Source: Nitratireductor mangrovi (GTDB taxonomy: Bacteria > Pseudomonadota > Alphaproteobacteria > Rhizobiales > Rhizobiaceae). Taken from it: 64,000 bases of DNA. Position numbers and translations under genes: made by a program. The notes below the pieces were generated by a model. That model was not told the DNA's origin. It made no database searches and was given only the letters and a program-made list of their open reading frames with translations. This document shows, piece by piece, positions 51,163 through 59,717 of the stretch. Every line of letters begins with the position of its first letter. The first letter of the stretch is position 1. The DNA lies in NCBI RefSeq assembly GCF_007922615.2, contig NZ_CP042301.2:3952001-4016000 (forward strand). Reading direction: 5' to 3'.

Positions 51163-51807
51163 TCAGAGCGTGTTCCGCGCCGCGATGCGGTCGTCGATGA
51201 TCGCCTTCGCCGCCCGGAACGCGGCTTCTATATCCATTTCGGACGTGTCGAGCAAGTGCGCGTCGGCCGCCGGCTTGAGCGGCGAATCGGCCCGTCCCAT
51301 GTCGCGCGCGTCGCGGCGCTCGATGTCGGCGAGGATCGCGGCATAGTCGGCCGTCCCGCCGCCGTCGACGATCTCGCGGTAGCGCCGCGTCGCCCTGACC
51401 TCGGCACCTGCCGTCACGTAGAGCTTCACTGCGGCGTCGGGGCACACCACGGTGCCGATATCGCGGCCGTCGAGCACCGCGCCGGGCGGCGCGGCGGCGA
51501 AGGCGCGCTGCTTTTCGACCAGCACCTGGCGTACCCTCGGCATCACGGCGACCTTCGAGGCGGCTTCGCCGACGCTATGTTGCGACAAAACCGTCCGGTC
51601 GAGCGCGCCAGGATCGATGCCGCGCGCCGCCTCCAGCGCGAGGGCCTCGTCATCGAGAGGCTTGCCGTCTGCCAGCAGAGCATGACCGACGGCTCGGTAG
51701 GTGAGCCCGGTATCGAGGTGGCGCAACCCGTATCGGACCGCCAGCCGGCGCGCCAGCGTGCCCTTGCCGGACGCGGCCGGCCCGTCGATGGCGATGATCA
51801 AGCTCAT
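51163..51807 (-). CDS. cmk: Cytidylate kinase
   Basis: A nucleotide kinase of 214 residues phosphorylating CMP and dCMP. The P-loop is [19 protein letters not shown] (residues 4-22), followed by the substrate-binding [18 protein letters not shown] and the [20 protein letters not shown] core. ATG 51807 gives the usual N-terminus. In related genomes cmk follows aroA directly. Here a candidate toxin pair and two further genes separate them. Confidence 0.94.
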   Translation of the reverse strand: MSLIIAIDGPAASGKGTLARRLAVRYGLRHLDTGLTYRAVGHALLADGKPLDDEALALEAARGIDPGALDRTVLSQHSVGEAASKVAVMPRVRQVLVEKQRAFAAAPPGAVLDGRDIGTVVCPDAAVKLYVTAGAEVRATRRYREIVDGGGTADYAAILADIERRDARDMGRADSPLKPAADAHLLDTSEMDIEAAFRAAKAIIDDRIAARNTL

Positions 51808-51952
51808 GCCGGGGTTGAAGCGGAAGGCATGTCGAAAGGCAAGGGCGCGATGACGCGGGCGATCATTCTTCTTCCGCCGGCCGGCGCTTGCGCTTTCCGC
51901 GCGCCACTCGGCCTGCAGCGCGCCTAGCGGAGGATCGATGCACCGCCTGCCT

Positions 51953-52600
51953 TCAAGCCGTCTCAAAGGGGAAGGGCGTCGGTTCCCAGAGATGCTCGAT
52001 CTTGAAGTTTTTTGCCGTGATCGCTTCCCATTCGTGGAGGAGCGCGGCAATACCCGCGTGGTCATGTTTTTCGAGAAGAGAAACCAGCGACTGCGTCTTG
52101 CTAAACTCTGGGTTGGCAAACCACTCGCTGCGGTGTTTGCTGACGAGGTAATGCGCGATCTCGAAATGTCCCAATGCAAGTTCCAGGCGGAAATGCATGG
52201 CCGGCCACGATGCGATCGGCTGAAGGCAATGGATCCGAAGCCGATAGTATGTTTCGAACGAATCAACCGACCTTAGGAATGGTATCGTGTGCTCTTCGAT
52301 CAGCGCACACAGCGTGTCCGATTGAGCTTGCTCGTCCAGATCGCCATAGAAGTCTGGGCCCGTGCTGTAACGATGGTACAAGATGAAACCGTCAATGCCC
52401 GGTGAAGGCTGCATGAAGAGCAGGTCCGTCACGGACCAAGCGGGTCGAAAGATGCCCTTCATGGAGGTCTGGTCGAGGTGAATGGACCGAAGCACATTGC
52501 GAATTGGTAGCAGCACGGCCCGGTCTCTTGTGTAGACGACATCGGAATTGCGCCTCAAGAGGGGCGTAAGCAGGCGTTTCGTGCGAGATGGGCTGCTCAT
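51953..52600 (-). CDS. Unknown protein, candidate immunity partner of the toxin-like gene
   Basis: A soluble protein of 215 residues that I do not recognise. It is helical, rich in His, Phe and Trp, and has no signal peptide or metal motif (for example [20 protein letters not shown]). Its start codon is 10 bases after the stop of the toxin-like gene on the same strand, the usual position of an immunity gene. Base composition is more AT-rich than cmk and aroA. The assignment as immunity rests on position and size only. Confidence 0.6.
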   Translation of the reverse strand: MSSPSRTKRLLTPLLRRNSDVVYTRDRAVLLPIRNVLRSIHLDQTSMKGIFRPAWSVTDLLFMQPSPGIDGFILYHRYSTGPDFYGDLDEQAQSDTLCALIEEHTIPFLRSVDSFETYYRLRIHCLQPIASWPAMHFRLELALGHFEIAHYLVSKHRSEWFANPEFSKTQSLVSLLEKHDHAGIAALLHEWEAITAKNFKIEHLWEPTPFPFETA

Positions 52601-52610
52601 GCGACCTACT

Positions 52611-53753
52611 TCACTTTACCCTCACTTCGATAACGAGGATACGGCGTGTCCGTGGGTAGACGCTGTAAACATTGTCTGCGATTTCGTGAATACGACCTCC
52701 GCTCAGACGCCTTTTGCCGGTTTTCAGATCGTAGACACATACCAGGTCGCCGAGTCTCTCGAAGATGTCGATTCGAATCGAATCTCGCATACCGTAATTT
52801 GATACCTCAGCGCGCCTATCTTCGGCTGCCTTAAGAATTGATAGCTCCGCCCGGAAGTCATCGTTCGCAAGCTTGTCGACTTCCTTCTTGACCTTGACGT
52901 GGATGTCGGTCCCTCTAGCCGCTGCGCTACGGTACAATCCCTGAGGCGAACTGGCGGCAGCGCCCTCCGCGAGTTCCTTTACCAGTCCAGACTTCTTGCA
53001 AAGCGTGTCGATCTCCTGGTCCGCTCTCTGCCCAAGCCATTCAGCTTGAAGCCTCGGTCGCCCGTCGCGGCTCAGGAACTCAGTAGCGTTGAATACGGCG
53101 ACGGCCGCCAGACCAGGAGTTTCCAGACTGGAGAGCCAATTGAATAGAGCGGCCCCTGCAAGTAGCGTGTCGTTGGCACTGCGTGAGTCGATGAAGGCTG
53201 GCGTCGGGATGGGCTGTGGCTTGGGACCGTTCGCGGTCCAGACGGCCTCGCTGATGAGGCGCCCTTTGCTGTCGATCACCCGGAAAGTGTCGCCATCGTT
53301 CTCGAAAGTGAAGCGAACTCCATCTTTCAGGGTGACCGTATTCCGTTCAGCCCGTGGAGACAGTGGTTCTGCGCCAATTCGGCTGCCATCGCGGTTCGTC
53401 ACCGTTCGCGAGACGAGCTTCCCGTCGGAGCGACGGTGGCTTTCGGCATAGGATGACCAGGGTTTGTCGCCGGAACGGTCGCGGACAATGCGTGTATTCA
53501 GCGATCCGTCAGCGCTGGTCGTTGCTGATGTGTGCGAACGGCGCCCCCTTCCCAGCCTCGCCGACGGCCCGCGGCCCATCTCCCCGGCTGTCCATTGCCC
53601 GCCATCCGGGTTGCCTGCCGGCACGCGCGGTTGGTTGGGATTGAAACCGGCCTTCATTCGAAGCCGCTCGAACGCGAAACGAAGGCGTAGCGCCGCCATC
53701 TCGGCTCGGATACGCACCATGACGTTTGTGTCAGGCAAGCAAGGAATAGGCAT
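52611..53753 (-). CDS. Candidate polymorphic toxin: QPR-motif leader with PD-(D/E)xK nuclease tail
   Basis: A protein of 380 residues. A short helical N-terminus leads to FNPNQPRVPAGNPDGGQWT at residues 37-55, a motif that I recall from many rhizobial toxin-like and phage-associated proteins. A variable middle follows. The last 100 residues look like a PD-(D/E)xK nuclease: RGTDIHVKVKKEVDKL, then DSIRIDIFERLGDLVCVYDL with the following KTG giving the D-x-K pair. No signal peptide is present. The ribosome site AAAGGAG sits in a hairpin. Composition is AT-richer than its neighbours, which supports transfer. Target and delivery route are unknown. Confidence 0.62.
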   Translation of the reverse strand: MPIPCLPDTNVMVRIRAEMAALRLRFAFERLRMKAGFNPNQPRVPAGNPDGGQWTAGEMGRGPSARLGRGRRSHTSATTSADGSLNTRIVRDRSGDKPWSSYAESHRRSDGKLVSRTVTNRDGSRIGAEPLSPRAERNTVTLKDGVRFTFENDGDTFRVIDSKGRLISEAVWTANGPKPQPIPTPAFIDSRSANDTLLAGAALFNWLSSLETPGLAAVAVFNATEFLSRDGRPRLQAEWLGQRADQEIDTLCKKSGLVKELAEGAAASSPQGLYRSAAARGTDIHVKVKKEVDKLANDDFRAELSILKAAEDRRAEVSNYGMRDSIRIDIFERLGDLVCVYDLKTGKRRLSGGRIHEIADNVYSVYPRTRRILVIEVRVK

Positions 53754-53757
53754 CGAC

Positions 53758-53776
53758 GGCTCCTTTCTTCGGAGCC
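53758..53776 (-). promoter_or_regulatory. Hairpin covering the ribosome-binding site of the toxin-like gene
   Basis: On the minus strand GGCTCC, then gaagaaa, then GGAGCC forms a six-base stem in which the second arm is the Shine-Dalgarno GGAG, four to nine bases before ATG 53753. The structure would reduce translation initiation. Confidence 0.5.
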
Positions 53777-53828
53777 TGAAGAGTAAGAGGAATTATGTCC
53801 TAGTGGACAAGATTCCGCTCGTCAGCCC

Positions 53829-54530
53829 TCACACGCCCCTGGTGATGCCGCCGTCGATGCGAAAGTTCTGGCCGGTGATGTAGCCGGATTTTTCCGACGC
53901 CAGGAAGGCGATCAGCTCGGCCACTTCGTCGACCGTGCCGTAGCGGCCCATCGGGATGCGGCTGCGGCGGTCTTCCTTCTCCGGCAGGGAATCGATGAAG
54001 CCCGGCAGGACGTTGTTCATGCGGATATTGGCGCCGGCATATTCGTCGGCGAAAAGCTTGGTGAAGGCGGCGAGACCGGCGCGGAAGACGCCGGAGGTCG
54101 GAAACGCCGCCTCAGGCTCGAAGGTGGCGTAGGTCGAGATGTTGACGATGGCGCCCGATTTCTGTGCCTGCATCACCGGCGTCACCAGGCGCGCCATGCG
54201 CACGACATTGAGCAGGTAGAAATCCATGCCGCGGTGCCAGTCGTCGTCGCTGATCTCCAGTACCGGGCCTTTTGGTCCATGGCCGGCGCCGTTGACCACG
54301 GCGTCGATGCGGCCGAAGCGTTCCATGGTCAGCTCGAAGAACCGCTTCAGGTCGTCGGGTTCCAGATTGGAGCCGGTGAAGCCGAGTCCGCCCAACTCCC
54401 TGGCGAGCGCTTCGCCCTTGCCCGAAGACGACATCACCGCGACAGAAAATCCGTCGCCCGCAAGCTTGCGTGCGGCGGCCGCACCCATGCCCGATCCGCC
54501 GCCGACGATCATCGCGACCTTGACTGCCAT
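53829..54530 (-). CDS. SDR family protein with degenerate catalytic motif
   Basis: A Rossmann-fold short-chain dehydrogenase of 233 residues. The cofactor loop is VAMIVGGGSGMGAAAARKLA and the NAG motif is DAVVNGAGHG. A serine is in IVNISTYATFE (residue 132), but the expected Tyr-x-x-x-Lys is missing: the matching stretch reads PTSGVFRAGLAAF, with Phe149 and Leu153 in those places. The C-terminus GYITGQNFRIDGGITRG is normal. It is co-directional with the PaiB gene and aroA, 13 bases after the former. Confidence 0.82.
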   Translation of the reverse strand: MAVKVAMIVGGGSGMGAAAARKLAGDGFSVAVMSSSGKGEALARELGGLGFTGSNLEPDDLKRFFELTMERFGRIDAVVNGAGHGPKGPVLEISDDDWHRGMDFYLLNVVRMARLVTPVMQAQKSGAIVNISTYATFEPEAAFPTSGVFRAGLAAFTKLFADEYAGANIRMNNVLPGFIDSLPEKEDRRSRIPMGRYGTVDEVAELIAFLASEKSGYITGQNFRIDGGITRGV

Positions 54531-54543
54531 CTGGTCTTTCCTT

Positions 54544-55194
54544 TCAGCTTTGGCGTTTTGACCCGCGTTCGCGCACCAAAGCCGCCATCGCCGGGTTGTT
54601 ATGCGCGCTCGCGGCATCCTCCAGTCCGGCGGTCACGCCGGCGATGTCGGCCTCCGGCCGGTTCTGGCTGACCTTCCACTTGCCTTCGATTTCGGCAATC
54701 GCGATCTCGACGCCGACGATGCCTTTCAGCTGTGCCTCGACGAAGGGCGGCGGCGCGTCTTCGACGGCCCAGGGAGCGGCGCGCTTGCCTTCATGCTCGC
54801 CGGTGATCAGGCCGACCTGGTGCCGGAGCCAGTCGCGATCCTCGATCGCCCGCGCCGGGCCGCGCACCTGGACGACGGCATAGTTCCAGGTCGGCACCAC
54901 CTTGCCGGTCTCGGCCTTGGCGGCGTACCAGCTCGGCGAGATGTAGGCCTCTTCACCCTGGAACACGACCAGTACCCTGGCGCCGTCGCGGATGGCTTGC
55001 CATTGCCGGTTGGCGCGCGCCATGTGGCCGAGAAGCCGCCCCTTGCCGGGCGCGCCGTCGAGATGGAACGGAATGAGGTTGGCGACCGGCGCGCCGTCGG
55101 CCTCGGCGGTGATCAGCAGGCCGAGCGGATGCGCCCTTATCAGCGCATGCTGCGTCGCAGGATCGTCCTCGCGGAAATGCGGCGGCTGGTACAT
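54544..55194 (-). CDS. FMN-binding negative regulator, PaiB type
   Basis: A flavin-binding split-barrel protein of 216 residues. It begins MYQPPHFREDDPATQHALIR, and has PVANLIPFHLD, GHMARANRQW and SPSWYAAKAETGKVVPTWNY, all typical of the PaiB family. In Bacillus PaiB affects sporulation and protease genes; in Alphaproteobacteria the role is unclear, and such proteins may be flavin reductases rather than DNA binders. Its start codon touches the aroA stop codon, so it is co-translated with aroA. Confidence 0.88.
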   Translation of the reverse strand: MYQPPHFREDDPATQHALIRAHPLGLLITAEADGAPVANLIPFHLDGAPGKGRLLGHMARANRQWQAIRDGARVLVVFQGEEAYISPSWYAAKAETGKVVPTWNYAVVQVRGPARAIEDRDWLRHQVGLITGEHEGKRAAPWAVEDAPPPFVEAQLKGIVGVEIAIAEIEGKWKVSQNRPEADIAGVTAGLEDAASAHNNPAMAALVRERGSKRQS

Positions 55195-56700
<1,506 letters not shown>

Positions 56701-56802
56701 TTATGGGGACCGATCTTTTTTTCAGGAAGCAGGCCCGCCAGAAACGAGGCGCCCGGCGGCACAGCCGGACGGATGCGGGCCGCCATCACGACGAGGGTTG
56801 CC

Positions 56803-57198
56803 GTGGCGAAACCGGAATTAGGCACCAAGCGCATCTGCCCCGAGACCGGGCGCAAATTCTACGATCTGAACAAGGATCCGATCGTGTCGCCCTATACTGG
56901 CGCGACCTACCCGCTCTCCTACTTCGAGGATGGCTCCTCGGTGGAGGAGGAAGAGGAAGTGGTCGAAAAGGAACTCGATGCAGAGGAGAGCGGCGCCGAA
57001 ATCGTCTCGCTCGAGGAGGCCGACGAGGAGGAATCCGGCAAGTCGTCGGACAATGCACCCGACGTCGATGGCGACGACGATGATGACGACGTCGACCTTG
57101 GTGACGATGACGACGATACCTTCCTCGAAGACGAGGAGGAGGATGACGACGTCAGCGGCATCATTGGCGTTGGCGGTGAGGACGACGAGGAAACCTGA
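56803..57198 (+). CDS. TIGR02300 family protein with extreme acidic tail
   Basis: A protein of 131 residues. The N-terminus, AKPELGTKRICPETGRKFYD, followed by LNKDPIVSPYTGATYPLSYF, is the TIGR02300 domain, conserved in Alphaproteobacteria next to aroA and a tRNA-Ala gene. From about residue 45 the chain is mostly Asp and Glu. GTG 56803 is preceded by GAGGG. The function is unknown. The acidic tail suggests binding to a basic partner or metal. Confidence 0.88.
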   Translation: MAKPELGTKRICPETGRKFYDLNKDPIVSPYTGATYPLSYFEDGSSVEEEEEVVEKELDAEESGAEIVSLEEADEEESGKSSDNAPDVDGDDDDDDVDLGDDDDDTFLEDEEEDDDVSGIIGVGGEDDEET

Positions 57199-57411
57199 TC
57201 CGGCCATCCGCCGACGCGATTTTCGCGGCCGGCGTCGCTTCGATCCATGGGTTCCTCCGGCGCCGATATCGGGTTGCGACGAATTTGCGGATCAGGCCGT
57301 CCGCCGGGCTTGATCTTCGCCGCGCGCGGAGATAGAAGCCGCCAGCACTTGGCTTCGGTCCGCCGAAGCAAGACCTCTTCGCCGGAAACGGCGCCGGCTT
57401 CGGCCGGGTGT

Positions 57412-57487
<76 letters not shown>

Positions 57488-57609
57488 ATATCTCTCTCGT
57501 GCTAACTCCGTCGCTTTCGCCGCTGTAGCAGCCGCGCGTGGAAGCCGGCTCGTCACGCGCCCGGCGTTTGGCTATCTTCGCGTCCTGCCCTTACCGGCAA
57601 GAACGGAGA

Positions 57610-59229
57610 ATGCCCGTGCCGACCTCCGCCGACAATGCCGAACGCCCCGTTGAACGCCTATGGCTTTACGCAGCGGAGCGACCGTGGCTGCTTGGCGCCG
57701 TCGTCGCGCTGGCGCTGGTCCTGCTTCCGGTCGCGGTCTGGATGGACCTCAAGAACCTGTCCGATCGCGCCCTGACCGTTCAGGCCCGGACACTCAACGG
57801 CATGCTGAACGACATCCGCGGCTACTACGGCGCCAACGTCGTCGCCCGGGTGCAGGGATTCGAAGGCGACAGTATTGCCGCGCACAACTATGAGGACATT
57901 CCCGGTGCCGTGCCCATTCCGGCTACGCTTTCGCTGGAGCTCGGCAACGTCATCGGGACGCGTGGCGGCGAGGAGATCGGCTACCGTTTCGTGTCGGACG
58001 CCACATTCGCCAACAGGGCGCCGCACACCCTCGACACGTTCGAGAAGGCTGCGCTTGCCGCTTTTCGTGCCTCGCGCGATCCGGAAGCGGTGGCGAGTGA
58101 AATCGAGGGTTCGCTGTTCGAACGCCGCATTCGCATGGCGGTGCCTGTGGTGCTGGGTCAGGCCTGCGTGTCGTGCCACAATTCGCATCCGCTCAGCCCC
58201 CGCCATGACTGGCAGGTCGGCGACGTCCGTGGCATCCAGGCGATCACCGTTCACCAGCCGATCGCGACCAATATCCTCTCTTTCAAATATCTGTTCCTGT
58301 ATTTCGCTGCCGCCGGCGCCTTCGGCATCGCGCTTACCGGTCTCAACTGGCGCCAGGCAAACGCGTTCCGGCGCATGAACCGCGAGCTGGAGGAGGCCAA
58401 CGGCTTCCTCGCTTCGGTCTCGATGAAAATCTCGAAATATCTGTCGCCGCAGGTCTACAAGAGCATCTTCTCGGGCGAGAAGGACGTAACGCTTTCGACC
58501 GAGCGCAAGAAGCTGACGATCTTCTTTTCCGACATCAAGGACTTCACCGAAACGTCGGAACACCTCCAGCCGGAGGAGCTCACCAGCCTGCTCAACGAAT
58601 ATTTCACGGAAATGTCGGTGATTGCCCACGCCCACGGCGCGACCGTCGACAAGTTCGTCGGCGACGCCATCCTCGCGTTCTTCGGCGATCCCACCACGAA
58701 GGGTGCGCGCGAGGATGCCAACGCCTGTCTGGACATGGCGATCGCCATGCAGCGGCGGATGGTCGAGCTCAAGGCCGAATGGCGACGGCGCGGCATCGAA
58801 AAGCCGTTCGAGGTCCGCATGGGCATCAATACCGGCTACTGCAATGTCGGCAATTTCGGCTCCGCAGACCGGATGGACTACACCATCATCGGCGCCGAAG
58901 CGAACCTTGCCGCGCGTCTGCAGCACATCGCCGAACCGGGCGGCATCGTGATCGCCTACGAGACCTGGGCGCATGTGCGCGAGCGGGTGCGTGCCCGGGT
59001 GCTCGAGCCGATCACGCTGAAGGGCATTTCGGGCGAGGTCGTGCCTTATGCGGTCGAGGGCATTTACGAGCGCGGCGGCGACCAGCCGGATACGATCAGC
59101 GAAACCGGAAGCGGCCTTTCGCTCTTCCTCGACGTCGGCAAGCTCGACGCCGAGGCGCGCCGCCGTGCCGAAGCGACGCTGGAAAAGGCGCTCGGCGCGG
59201 TGCGTTCACGCGGTGCCGCCAATCGCTGA
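57610..59229 (+). CDS. Membrane adenylate/guanylate cyclase with haem-binding DUF3365 sensor
   Basis: A protein of about 539 residues making a cyclic nucleotide in response to a periplasmic signal. Order: membrane helix (27-45), a periplasmic DUF3365/Tll0287-like domain with a c-type haem motif CVSCH at 186-190, a second helix (226-245), a linker, and a class III cyclase domain from KLTIFFSDIKDFTETSE. Metal-binding aspartates are D308 and D352 (DKFVGDAILAFFGD), and DYTIIGAEANLAARL follows. Two start codons compete, ATG 57610 and GTG 57616. GGAG at 57605-57608 is better spaced for the GTG. Confidence 0.88.
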   Translation: MPVPTSADNAERPVERLWLYAAERPWLLGAVVALALVLLPVAVWMDLKNLSDRALTVQARTLNGMLNDIRGYYGANVVARVQGFEGDSIAAHNYEDIPGAVPIPATLSLELGNVIGTRGGEEIGYRFVSDATFANRAPHTLDTFEKAALAAFRASRDPEAVASEIEGSLFERRIRMAVPVVLGQACVSCHNSHPLSPRHDWQVGDVRGIQAITVHQPIATNILSFKYLFLYFAAAGAFGIALTGLNWRQANAFRRMNRELEEANGFLASVSMKISKYLSPQVYKSIFSGEKDVTLSTERKKLTIFFSDIKDFTETSEHLQPEELTSLLNEYFTEMSVIAHAHGATVDKFVGDAILAFFGDPTTKGAREDANACLDMAIAMQRRMVELKAEWRRRGIEKPFEVRMGINTGYCNVGNFGSADRMDYTIIGAEANLAARLQHIAEPGGIVIAYETWAHVRERVRARVLEPITLKGISGEVVPYAVEGIYERGGDQPDTISETGSGLSLFLDVGKLDAEARRRAEATLEKALGAVRSRGAANR

Positions 59230-59230
59230 A

Positions 59231-59407
59231 ATCTCAGCATGGCGCGTTCCCGGCTCGGAGCTGGCGTTCGAGGTCTATCGCGAGCTCGCCAAGGCCGGAA
59301 TCGGAATTCCGTTCCCGCAGCGCGACATCGCCCTGCGCAGTATCGAGGATATCGCCAAGGCGGTGGCCGATGGGCGGTCACGCAACGCCGATCCCGGCAA
59401 TGAATGA
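59231..59407 (+). pseudogene. C-terminal remnant of an MscS-type mechanosensitive channel
   Basis: Right after the cyclase stop, an in-frame segment without start codon encodes AFEVYRELAKAGIGIPFPQR followed by DIALRS and a stop at 59407. The IPFPQRD phrase is the conserved end of the MscS beta domain. Everything upstream of it is missing, so this is the tail left by a deletion or insertion that joined the cyclase to a former channel gene. Confidence 0.7.
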
Positions 59408-59520
59408 GCGCCTTCGTCGGGGCACTGCCCGCAGAGGGGCGTGGCAGGCTGACGAGGATGGGTCTCGCGCGCTTCCCGCCAGGCGATCTTGCGAGATGGC
59501 GAGGCCTTGACAGCTCGCGT

Positions 59521-59637
59521 TCACCTTCGGGAAGGTGAACTGGTGCCAGGAGAGGCATCGCACTCTCGAACTATGGGATTGTTATAATGAAATCTTTTTC
59601 TGTTCGATTCTCACGATACCAACAAAGATACCAACAA
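59521..59637. other. Possible integration boundary with inverted and direct repeats
   Basis: TTCACCTTC (59521-59529) and GAAGGTGAA (59532-59540) form an inverted repeat. Then 59542-59572 read on the complement as a tRNA-3'-end-like sequence finishing TGGCACCA. Two direct copies of GATACCAACAAA lie at 59614-59637, inside a local AT-rich patch. Left of it is a truncated MscS gene and right of it the restriction operon. This is typical of the edge of an inserted island, but no integrase is in the window. Confidence 0.4.
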
Positions 59638-59717
59638 ATCCCGTCGTAAATGCCCAAAAGCGCCTGGCATTGCAGATCACGCGAACGGTGCGACAGCCTG
59701 CCGCAGCACCGCCCGCG

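Noticed and set aside
59542..59572. A tRNA gene on the minus strand ending CACCA
   Set aside because: The complement resembles a T-loop and acceptor end, but the T-stem does not pair and no cloverleaf can be formed, so it is kept only as a possible attachment remnant.
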